DNA of 64,000 bases from Colias croceus. Taxonomy: Eukaryota > Arthropoda > Insecta > Lepidoptera > Pieridae. Within the stretch, counting starts at the first letter, position 1, and the number at the start of each line of letters is the position of its first letter. This document shows positions 50,697 to 60,308 of the stretch, piece after piece. The stretch covers positions 1,178,001-1,242,000 of the forward strand of contig NC_059566.1 in the NCBI RefSeq assembly GCF_905220415.1. The letters are read 5' to 3'. Under the pieces are notes generated by a model, which did no database searches, was not told the DNA's origin, and worked only from the letters and a program-made list of their open reading frames with translations. Made by a program: the position numbers and the translations under genes.

Positions 50697-52305
50697 AACA
50701 GCCAAGTGCGAGTCGGATTCGCGCACCATGAGTTCCGTACAAACATTTTTTTTTATGTTTTAACTTTAAATTTATGCTTTTTGCAAATTTTTCCTTTTGT
50801 AAGTGCTATAAGACGTAACCTTCTAAATTATTTATAAAATTTCAAGATTCTGTGTTCACGGGAAGTACCCTGTAGGTTTTGATTCCTGGCGACACTTGCA
50901 AATGTCGAAATTTGCGATAATTTGTAGCATAAACGGCTGTATCTTTCGATTGCGTTGGGTAATAAGTTTGATTTTGTCACAGCTTGAAGGGACCCTAGAT
51001 TTAAGTATCTACCTTTTTGATATAAATTTCAGTGTGGAGGTATCCACGCGTTCAAGTTCCTGAGAAAAAGGATCTTGACAGACTGACAAACTTTAAAATT
51101 ATTAAAGATTTTTGTCATATATATTATGTTATTATTATTTTTTTTTTGTTATTATTCCTCTATCTGTGCTATAAGATGTTGCTTCGTACCGAATTTCAAG
51201 ATTGTGAATTCACAGGAAGTACCCTGTACCTGTAGGTTTTGAATTTACCTTGCGAATGTCGAAATTTGCGAAAATTGTCAACATTTAACGGCTGTATCTT
51301 CTGTTTGCGTTGACGACCTTGCGAGAAATTTGATTTTAATACAGCTTAGCTATTATAGACTTGAGTATTTCATGTGAATATCAATTAAATACATGTAAGC
51401 GTTCATGAGTAAAGAGGTTGTAAGTTTAAAATTATTAAAAATATTTTTGTTCATAATGTTATTAAAAATTTATGTTTTTCGTAATTACTCCTATATCTGT
51501 GTTATAAGATGTTACTTTGTATCAAATTTCAAGAGTCTGTGTTCATGGGAAGCACCCTGTAGGTTTTGATTTCCTTGCGAATGTCGAAATTTGCGAAAAT
51601 TTTCAGCATTTATGGCTGTATCTTTTGATTGCGTTGGCTTATAAGTTTTATTTTTTTTTACAACATCAAGGGACTGAAGATTTAAGTATACGATATAAAT
51701 TTCAGCTTGATACGCGTTCGTGAGAAAAAGGAAAAATTCCTATAATAACTTTAAGGCCTGAATCGGGTAGAATTCCCTTTTAATACCGAAAATTAATTCT
51801 AGTTATAACCGTTTTTCTTCGTAGATTCTTAATGTACATATCTAAAAAAAATGTATATTAATGTTTCGAATATGATAAAAGGCATGGTTGTTTTAATTTG
51901 TTTATTTTACAATCAGGTTTTTTTGCAAAAAAATCATGAACTGAGGTCGATTTTCGGACTTTAAACCAAAACGCTAAGTCAATATAACGTCAATTATTGT
52001 AGTGGTTTTACAGTGTGTTTATGAAATTGAAACACAGGGCATGGTTGTTTTAAATTTTGATTCCATAGCAATTAAAACCGCATAGGTATTCTGAAACTCG
52101 CAACTAATTGCAAGGGAATCAAAACCTACAAGGTAAGTACTTCTCGTGAAAACAGAATCTTGAAATTTGGTTAAAGGCAACGTCTAATAGCACAGATAAA
52201 GAAAAAATTGCTAAAAGCAAAATTAAACGATACGACATAATAAAAAAATAGGTAAGTTTGTTCGGAGCCCTCTGTGCGCGAGTCCGACTCACACTTGGCC
52301 GTATT
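50697..52305. mobile_element. Nested TIR element with CCAAGTGCGAGTCGGA ends
   Basis: Left CCAAGTGCGAGTCGGATTCG ... CACCATGAGTTCCGTAC; right, inverted, CCAAGTGTGAGTCGGACTCG ... CACAGAGGGCTCCGAAC. A family often seen in Lepidoptera. No transposase seen. Confidence 0.7.
50760..51740 (+). repeat. Three tandem ~330-bp units inside the nested element
   Basis: Each unit has TGCTATAAGA(C/T)GT, TCAAGA..CTGTGTTCA, GGAAGTACCCTGTAGGTTTT, CGAATGTCGAAATTTGCG, GGCTGTATCTTT and a TTTAAGTAT ... TTTCAG-like end (starts about 50785, 51155 and 51490). The units have diverged, so the amplification is not recent. Confidence 0.75.
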
Positions 52306-52839
52306 TTTTTCCTAATTTTTTGTATTTTTTATTGTTATTTACCATATAAATTGACCTGATTTAGAAACTTTAGCCTTGTTTCGTTTAAAAAAAAATTTGC
52401 TATTTTATATCTTATCTACGAACTGGGATAGGTAGGTATATGTTGATATTTGAGGTTTTGTGAGAAAAGTGTGCCTAACAGCAAAAGTTGTAAAAAATAT
52501 TTGAATTACCTACAACTTTACCTGCATTTAACTTTATTCCGCAGTTGTAGTTTTTTTTGAAAATCGAGAAACCCTGTTTTTTGTCCTTAAATCCCAACCC
52601 CAGATCGACCGTAAATAACTTTTCGTCAAATTTTTGTTACATTCTCTTCCGTTTGTAATTGATTTCATTGTTCTAGACTTTTATGTTTCAAAAGTTAATA
52701 AAAACAATATGTTGAACAATATTACTTTGTTAAATTAAAAAGTTAATATTTAATTAGTGGTCCACTTAGGTCGTGGACCTAGCCCAGGGGGGGGGTCATG
52801 ACCCCATGACCCCCCCCCTGGATCCGCGCTTGAGTAGGA

Positions 52840-53280
52840 TTTGTGTTTGGTGTACAGATGGGACAGCAATGTCTTGAGACACTGGATTAAAATCCATGTC
52901 TCAAGCAGGTTGTGAATGAGAATAAGATTGTTTTTAATAGTAGATATAAGTATAATACTAATATAGTTTTTAAGTCCATTTTACTAACAACTAAGTATGG
53001 ATATTAAATTTATCTAAAATAAATGAAATAAATATAAATAAATAAAATATGCCGCGTGGTTTTACCCGCATTGCTCTGCTTCTATTGGTCATACTGTGGG
53101 TCATACCTCCATGATATACAGTGTGGAAATATTCGATGGGCCCTGGAGGGAGAGTACCTACTTGAAATACTGAAGATAGCAAATTTTGTTGAAAGGAAAC
53201 ATTCCTTTATTTTTAAGGAAATAGTCGAGCAATTCGGGAGTTTTACGCTTAGCAACACATTTGGAGATTCATTTTTATTA
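52840..53280. other. No gene; one small hairpin
   Basis: 52873-52904 (CTTGAGACACTGGAT / ATCCATGTCTCAAG) can form a stem. A worn Helitron 3' fragment lies near 53050-53100 (GCCGCGTGGTTTTACCCGCA). Confidence 0.4.
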
Positions 53281-53287
53281 TCTATAG

Positions 53288-53494
53288 TTCTAGATACTAA
53301 TATTATAAAGCTAAAGAATTTGTTTGTTTGTTTGAACGCGCTAATGTCAGGAACTACTGGTTCGATTTGTTATTTGTTGTATTCTATCGGTGTTAGATAG
53401 CCCATTTATCGAGGAAGGCTAGATTATAATATCATCACGCTAAGACCAACAGGAGCGGAGCCACGCGGGTAAAACCGCAGGGCACAGCTAGTAT
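53288..53494 (+). mobile_element. Helitron, near full length
   Basis: TACTAATATTATAAAGCTAA head to AACCGCAGGGCACAGCTAG (53491-53494 region). Confidence 0.7.
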
Positions 53495-53663
53495 TATATG
53501 TTTGCTACTACCTTCTCTGTATGGAATTTTGATACGTTTCCAGTAAATAAAATAGATTGACTAACTTTTTGATTGTGATTGCGTGAACTACATTCATTTG
53601 AAATAAAAGAAAAATCCTGAAATATATCAATTAATTATTTTTTAATTAAATATTCTTTTCGAT

Positions 53664-53829
53664 TAAGTGAAATAAATATCTTTGGCAAGATTCAAAAATA
53701 CCAAAATCGTCGCCTTACCACATGACGTGACGGTATTGCCATGACGCGACCTTGAAATTCTACTCTCAATCAATGATATTATATATAGAAACAAGAGGCT
53801 CTCAATGGGTCTAAAAGAAGTTTTATTTA
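53664..53829. mobile_element. MITE body type 1, decayed
   Basis: AAGTGAAATAAATATCTTTG and AAAGAAGTTTTATTT ends around CACATGACGTGACGGTATTG. Confidence 0.6.
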
Positions 53830-54104
53830 AAAAAACACGTTTCAAAAGTAACACGACAAGAACCGCGTGAAATTATATTTCTTAGTTTTCTAAAATTATA
53901 TTTTAGAATTAAATATTTCTCTTACGAGACCAAGGGGACACGGGACTTCACCCATGATGAAGAAAAGCTGTTAAAAATAGAAAAAGCAAAAAAAAAATGA
54001 ATTGATAAAATATAACACGATTATTTTTATATTTATGTGGAAAAGTCCACTTCAAAGTTGAAATACGCATTTTTCAACTAATTAGTATTTTAAATAAAAT
54101 ACCT

Positions 54105-54340
54105 ACTAGCTTTCCTACCGCGGCTTCGCTCGCTTTGTCTAAAACCACAGAATAGTACCTACTGATAGAAAACCTAATAAATTATAATAGGTATACTATT
54201 AAAACCTTCCTCTTGAATCAATCTATCTATCTATTAAAAAGCACATCAAAATCCATTGTGTAGTTTTAGAGATTTAAGCATACGTAGGGATATTGTGATA
54301 AAGAAAGTGACCTTGTTTTATACAGTTAATATGATCAGCC
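54105..54340 (-). mobile_element. Helitron relic
   Basis: CTAGCTTTCCTACCGCGGCT start, AACCTTCCTCTTGAATCAAT body, ends near TTGTTTTATACAG. Confidence 0.55.
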
Positions 54341-54344
54341 TGTA

Positions 54345-54950
54345 ACATAACATCTATTAATAATATAGAATAACGCAAAAAATACGTTCCTACATTTCAC
54401 ACTAAAGCCGATAAACTAACAACACAATTTTTTCTAAAATTCCGTTCGAAAATCAATGGCACGTGTTTGAAATTTAAAACAAATATATTATCTACTAAAA
54501 TACGCGTTAAATGTTTCTAAACGATGCAAAAAATAGTGACAGCGCGCGTGTCAAATTGCCTACAAAATAAACCGAATGCTTCCAATTAAAGGTTATTCCC
54601 GCCCTTTTGCCTTTTTTTAAAACAATAAAGTGACACTTGTTTTTTTTTAATTGCTACTTCCTGATTGAATTAGGGATTAGGGTCATATAAGGGCGGTAAA
54701 CGGCTGTTGTTCGTGTGTAATTTGATTTTATAATATATTAGCTGTTTATTTTTGGTAATTTAATGCAAGAAGTGTCGATCTGCATTGTACCGCGCGTTTG
54801 AAAGAGATACTTTTTCACGCAAAAACGAGCTGTAATTTGGATGAAATTTGTTACAGCGATTGATTATAGTTTAAATTATAAAAAAATATTTTTATTTATT
54901 ATTATAATAAATCATATACTAAAACCTTCCTCTTGAATCGCTTTATCTAT
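54345..54950. other. No feature recognised
   Basis: AT-rich, no ORF. A short Helitron-body fragment starts at about 54915. Confidence 0.35.
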
Positions 54951-54959
54951 TAATAAATA

Positions 54960-55085
54960 ATCTTAATATGGGTTCAGAACGTGCCGTGTGTGAAAATTGT
55001 CCTGAATATTTATTTATTATTATTATTTATTATAATAATTTATTATTAAAAAACCGCATCAAAATCCGTTGCGTAGTTTTAAAGC
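54960..55085 (+). mobile_element. SINE 3' fragment inside a Helitron-body fragment
   Basis: GTTCAGAACGTGCCGTGTGT, GAAAATTGTCCTGAATATTT and a TTA-rich tail equal the end of the SINE at 55828. On both sides lies split AACCTTCCTCTTGAATCGC / CCGCATCAAAATCCGTTGCG Helitron body. Confidence 0.55.
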
Positions 55086-55089
55086 TTTA

Positions 55090-55420
55090 AGCCTTAAATA
55101 CATACCTATAAATTATACCTACTTAATAATAAAATATATTCACATATTAGTACCAAACACTTCTTAATTCTATTACAATAGCAGACCACATTTTTCAAAT
55201 TATCGCCCACCCCAAACATTAATTTTATTGTTATTCATTCTATATCAACCCTTATCGTATAATTGTTTTATTATCTGCGCAACATGAGATTGCAATCCCA
55301 AAATTATTTCGCGCCCTTTTGTTTGTCAAATATTTTGACAGCCCGCCATTTTGATTGTGGGTTTATGTCATTAGTGTGATTCGATTATGTTATCTATTCC
55401 CATAATTTGATATTGTATTT
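55090..55420. other. No feature recognised
   Basis: No ORF, TIR pair or shared repeat. Confidence 0.35.
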
Positions 55421-55422
55421 AT

Positions 55423-55602
55423 CCCTCTTCACAAAGGGCAGCGTTGGCCCAACAAATGATTGTCGATGTTTGTCGCCATTACGGCGATTATGAATAAAAT
55501 AAACATCTAGAATGACGGCTGATCATAGACATTAATTTAATTTAAGCCCTCTACACTATCGTGATTGCCTCTACTCGACCAACGCTGCCCATTGTGAAAA
55601 GG
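55423..55602. mobile_element. MITE with GGGCAGCGTTGG ends
   Basis: CCCTCTTCACAAAGGGCAGC at the left; GCTGCCCATTGTGAAAAGGG at the right, inverted. Each end also self-pairs. Confidence 0.7.
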
Positions 55603-55827
55603 GCCCATCATATTTAGTTGGGGATAATTATAGCATTATTATTTTAGTGATATTTTCATGGGGTTGTTTATAAGATAATATATACGATGTTTAAATTCAT
55701 ACTTGGCTTCAATTTTCGTAGATTGATATTATTATATTGGTCTAAGTTAAAATTATAAAGAAAATAGATTGACTGTTGCTCTCATAGAGACTACGAAACT
55801 TAAAATTACTGAACACGTTACACGACT

Positions 55828-56080
55828 GACCGGTTGGCTTGGTTGGTAGTGGGCAGTGGCCCTGCCTTTCAAGCTAGAGCTCGTGGGTTCGATACCCACC
55901 CGGGGCAAATATTTGTGTGATGAACTGTGAACATAGTTGCTCTGTGTCTGGAGATTTATTTAAAATTATGAATGTATGTTTATCAGCTATCTGGTTTCCA
56001 TAACACAAGCGAAAGCTTAGTATGGGATCAAATCGTGCCGTGTGTGAAAATTGTCCTGAAATATTTATTAATTAATTTGA
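55828..56080 (+). mobile_element. tRNA-derived SINE, second family
   Basis: Head GGTTGGCTTGGTTGGTAGTG (A box) and GTGGGTTCGATACCCACC (B box). Tail AACTGTGAACATAGTTGCTC, ATCAAATCGTGCCGTGTGTG, TTATTAATTAATTTG. Differs from the (GATG)n SINE at 3008. Confidence 0.7.
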
Positions 56081-56124
56081 TTTTATTATCTATGGCTAAG
56101 ATCTATGGTTTCACGGTAAGTAGT

Positions 56125-56590
56125 GACGTTAGTAACCGATTTATCGAGGAAGGCTATAGAGTATAGACTAGGTATCATCACGCTAAGACCAACAGGAGCG
56201 GAGCAATGCGGGTGAAACCGCGTGGCACAGCTAGTATTACATATACCTATTGAAAATTACGTCATCGGTTAGTTCGTACGGACTATACATACATACAGGT
56301 AAAGCTAATAAAAGTGTTTAATAATTAGGTTTGGTTTGGTTGTACTAGTATAACCAATAAATTTTTAATCCATACTAATATTATAAATGCGAAAGTAACT
56401 CTGTCTGTCTGTCTGTCTGTTACTCAATCACGCCTTAACTACTGAACCAATTTGCATGAAATTTGGTATAGAGATATTTTGATACCCGAGAAAGGACATA
56501 GGATAGGTTTTATCCCGGAAATCCCACGGGAACGGGAACTATGCGGGTTTTTCTTTGACTGCGCGGGCGATGCCGCGGGTGGAAAGCTAG
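56125..56590 (+). mobile_element. Helitron tail and a complete Helitron
   Basis: 56125-56235 keeps TTATCGAGGAAGGC to GCACAGCTAG. 56369-56590 is complete: TCCATACTAATATTATAAAT to GCGGGTGGAAAGCTAG, inserted between A and T. Confidence 0.75.
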
Positions 56591-57000
56591 TAATATATAT
56601 TTAAACCCGTATATATAAATAAAATGTCATGGAAAATTTTCGTCAAAGTTGAAATATACACGTGTCCCTTGTTTTGAATAGAATATAATACGTATATATA
56701 TAATACATATTTTCAATGTAGTTTGTAATAATAATCGTCATTATTGGTGTTCGTTACAGTGTTCTCACATTTTATATGTTTTTGATATACATATATACCA
56801 AGGGTGTTTTTAACTCGCTCTCATATGTATCTGAAACACATAGAGCTGTTTTTTTTGCGAAAGAGCAACAAACATGTATCCTAGTAAAATTTAATTTTCT
56901 AAATAATTGATAATTATGAAAGAAAAAAAAATGATTACTGCTTATATTGATAATTATTTATTTTTAATTAAACAGGCTATATTCGAAGGCTATATTATTA

Positions 57001-57239
57001 GATTCAAGCTGAAGGAGGATCCGTCGTGTCTATGTCAGCCTGGAGTTGAGGAGACAGTTCCTCACCTGTTACTCGAGTGCCCAATTTTTGCAAGCAATAG
57101 ATATGCTGTTGAGCAAAAATTGGGAATGGCGATGACGGGTGAAAATCTACCTTCCGCCCTGGGGGATAAGTGTAGGGATGCGTTCCTACAATATTGTAGA
57201 CATATTGTAGTCGTAGTCAACAAAAGAAATAGTGTGTGA
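57001..57239 (+). pseudogene. LINE C-terminal zinc-knuckle fragment
   Basis: Open from the truncation to TGA at 57237-57239. CLCQPGVEETVPHLLLEC gives the C-x-C-x8-H-x4-C knuckle found at the C-terminus of R1/Jockey-type LINE polymerases, then ALGDKCRDAFLQYCRHIV. Reverse transcriptase and endonuclease are absent. Confidence 0.75.
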
Positions 57240-57528
57240 TATTAGTTTTAGCTCTTTTATTGTGATATAGGATTAAGTTGAGTGTTTTGTGCCGTCTTTT
57301 ATTGAATTGGTTATAATAATTTTAATTTAAATTTTATAGTATTTTTAAGCAATTATTTAGTCATTTTATTGTAATTTATACCAGTATTTTTTATTTTATT
57401 TGTATTTTACCAGTAAGTATTTTATATTGTATTTTAAAATTATTTGTGCAAAAAAATAAAAATAAAAGCAAAAAATGTCTCTGGACTATAATCCAGAGGT
57501 GGCGCGAACACCCTGTGATGACGGGTGC

Positions 57529-57562
<34 letters not shown>
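57001..57562 (+). mobile_element. 5'-truncated LINE with poly(A) and 15-bp TSD
   Basis: AAGGCTATATTATTA occurs just before (56986-57000) and just after (57563-57577) the copy. The 3' end is about 30 A. The coding remnant is given separately. Confidence 0.85.
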
Positions 57563-57567
<5 letters not shown>

Positions 57568-57579
57568 TATATTATTATA

Positions 57580-58065
57580 ATATTATGATTGATTGACAAG
57601 GATTGACGATTGGGTTGGTGGGTGTCAAATAGAAAGATGGCGGCTTATTATCTGAAGATGTCTTCAAGAAAAACCTCCTACATAATCATAGATTATCTGC
57701 TTACTTTATAATAATATCATCCCAATTTATTGTAGCGTAATTTTGAAAGTTATTTTTCTTACATCTCAAACGCAAATTAATTTTATTCGTTCATAAATAC
57801 GTCCTGTATATTACTTATAAGGTTACAAAAATAGCTATTTATTAAACAATTCAAATAGCAAAAGGTGTTTTTCGAGAAACATTTGTATAAACAAAATATT
57901 TTAGTTTTAGGCTCTATACACACGAAGTAGGGAAACGTCACGATTTAATCGTAAATGTAGGAGATCTTTTATTGAATCACAATTCTTGATTAAAGAGAAA
58001 GAAATGAAATAAGAAGAGAAGGAAAGAAAATGAAAGACGTGAAAAGAACATTAATTTTATACAAT
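57580..58065. other. No feature recognised
   Basis: No ORF, TIR pair or repeat shared within the window. Confidence 0.35.
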
Positions 58066-58067
58066 AC

Positions 58068-58745
58068 TAGCTTTCCGCCTGCGGCTTCGCCCGCGTTTTC
58101 AAAGAAAAACCCGCATAGTTCCCGTTCCCGTGGGATTTCCGGGATAAAACCTAGCCTATATTACTCGTGGATAATGTAGCTTTCGAATGGTGAAAGAATT
58201 TTTAAAATCGGTCGAGTAGTTTATGAGCCTATTCATTACAAACAAACAAACAAAGTTTTCCTCTTTATAATATTAGTGTAGATTAATTTTATATAATTGT
58301 ATAAAATTGAACAATAAAAAAATAATTATGTTTTGCTTAATTTCCTACTAGTGTTATAAATTCGAAACTTAACGTGACTGTCTGTCTAACGCTTTCACCC
58401 ACTGAACCGATTTTGATGAAATTATAATTATGAATAATGGAAAAAAGTACAAGAAAACAAAACTTGATAGAAGTAAATAGGGAATGGACGAGCGAAGCTG
58501 CGGGCGGAAAGTAAGTACATATAATATGTATTATTATAAACATTAAAATATATTATCATGTTTGTTTCTCTATAACGTAGAATATCATACACTGGCTGTG
58601 CACCTCGGGTTTATAGCCTATAGCCTTCCTCGATAAATGGGCTATCTAACACCGAAATAATTTTTCAAATCGGACCATTCCTGAGATTAGCGCGTTCAAA
58701 CAAACAAACAAACAAACCTTCAGCTTTATAATATGTACTTCTAGT
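58068..58745 (-). mobile_element. Run of three Helitron copies
   Basis: 58068-58285 is complete (CTAGCTTTCCGCCTGCGGCT to TTTATAATATTAGTGTAGA) and is a chimera of two body types, switching after GATAAAACC. 58340-58515 is a plus-strand fragment ending CTGCGGGCGGAAAG. 58590-58745 has a lost 3' end. Confidence 0.6.
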
Positions 58746-58984
58746 ATAGATTTTAATTCCTTTTATTGTTAACCATAGGCGCTATGTCGATTATTTCATT
58801 ATTATTTTTATTATATTGTTTCTTTATTTGTACTGAACACCAGCACTGTGTAATAACTCACATAACTGCAATACTGTTTTAACCGAGTTGAATAACCTTT
58901 TTCAAGGGTAAAATAAATTAAATTAAAAGAAAAAATATACCGGCCGAATTGATAACCTCCTCCTTTTTTTGAAGTCAGTTAAAA

Positions 58985-59145
58985 AAAAGAAGACGTGTGG
59001 CACTCGGGGACTGCCGCGCCGCGGCAAAGCTATTACATAGCATGCCTTCAAGCCACACCTCCGAGCCCGTCGGAGTGGGGAGCGTGAGGTTTTTTCGTTA
59101 CGGAATTTCTCGATTCGGTCCCCGCGCTCAAGGCCCGCGATAGAA
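58985..59145. repeat. Dispersed lepidopteran repeat, copy 2
   Basis: GACGTGTGGCACTCGGGGAC, CATGCCTTCAAGCCACACCT, TTTTTTCGTTACGGAATTTC and GTCCCCGCGCTCAAGGCC, inverted relative to 8018-8180. Confidence 0.65.
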
Positions 59146-59174
59146 GCTAACTAGGGATAAAGTGCTATATCACA

Positions 59175-59365
59175 GACTAGCTGCGCTCCGCGGTTTCACC
59201 CGCGTGGCTCCGCTCCTGTTGGTCTTAGCGTGATGATAATATAGCCTATAGCCTTCCTCGATGAATGAGCTATCTAACACCGAAATAAATTTTCAAATCG
59301 GACTAGTAGGTAGTTCCTGAGATTACCGCGTTCAAACAAACAAACAAACAAACTAATATATCTAT
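59175..59365 (-). mobile_element. Helitron
   Basis: ACTAGCTGCGCTCCGCGGTT through GCGTTCAAACAAACAAACAA; head eroded into a TA-rich tract. Confidence 0.65.
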
Positions 59366-59561
59366 CTAATCTAATATCTTATATTCTAATATTAATATAT
59401 TTAATATATATATATTATAAAGGCGAAAGTTTGTAAGTATGGATGTATGGATGTTTGTTACTCTTTCACGTAAAAACTACTGAACCGATTACAATGAAAT
59501 CTATATCTAATCGGGCGGAAATCTAGTACCTATTAGTATAGATAATAATTATAATACTACA

Positions 59562-60172
59562 CTAGGCTATATTTTTATCTTTACCACATTTTTTAAAACT
59601 ACATGGTATTAAATATAGTATTAAACTACGTGACGGATTTTGATGCGGTTTTTTATAATAGATAGAGTTATTCAAGAGAAAGTTTACACGTCAATGTCAT
59701 AATTATAATAATTATTGAATTTACTTTTTATTATTGTAATCCATACTAATATTATAAATGCGAAAGTAACTCTGTCTGTCTGTCTGTTACTCAATCACGC
59801 CTAAACTACTGAACCAATTTTCATGAAATTTGGTATGGAGATATTTTGATACCCGAGAAAGGACATAGGCTACTTTTTATTCCGGGAAAATGACGCAATC
59901 CCGGAAATCCCACGGGAACGGGAACTATGCGGGTTTTTCTTTGACTACGCGGGCGAAGCCGCGGAAACCTAGTAGGCTATATTTTTATCCTTATCAATTT
60001 TTCTAAAATCACTGCATAGTATAAAACAAAGTCGCTTTCTTCCCTTTAAAACTACGTAACGGATTTTGATGTGGTTTTTTATAATAGATAGAATTATTCA
60101 AGAGAAAGTTTACACGTCAATGTCATAAATAATATATAATTTATTAATTTACTTTTTATTATTGTAATTACT
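59562..60172. repeat. Tandem duplication of ~190 bp with a Helitron between the copies
   Basis: TAGGCTATATTTTTATC(T/C)T, ACGGATTTTGATG(C/T)GGTT, AGAGAAAGTTTACACGTCAA and TTACTTTTTATTATTGTAAT occur in order at 59563-59740 and 59973-60168. A complete Helitron (59740-59972: TCCATACTAATATTATAAAT to GGAAACCTAG) sits at the junction. Confidence 0.75.
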
Positions 60173-60253
60173 TATAAACAATTTTAAGTTCATTTCAAGG
60201 ATACATGTACAATAGAATTTTATCATTTACATAAGGTGCATTGTTAAAATTAG

Positions 60254-60259
60254 TATAAA
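60254..60259 (+). promoter_or_regulatory. TATA box and initiator of the secreted-peptide gene
   Basis: AGTATAAATAG, then TCACT at 60282-60286, an arthropod-like initiator at the correct distance of about 30 bp. The ATG at 60309 lies about 25 bp after it. Confidence 0.7.
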
Positions 60260-60308
60260 TAGTAAGTAATTGCTTGCAATGTCACTACACATTCGTGAAA
60301 ACTGCATC

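Larger units (their letters stand above)
50581..52832. mobile_element. 2.25-kb TIR element with G-tract ends
   Basis: AGGGCGGATCCAGCTTTAGT then CAGGGGGGGGTC at the left; GACCCCCCCCCTGGATCCGC then GCTTGA at the right. Only the outer 30 or so bases pair. Contains a second nested TIR element. Confidence 0.65.
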
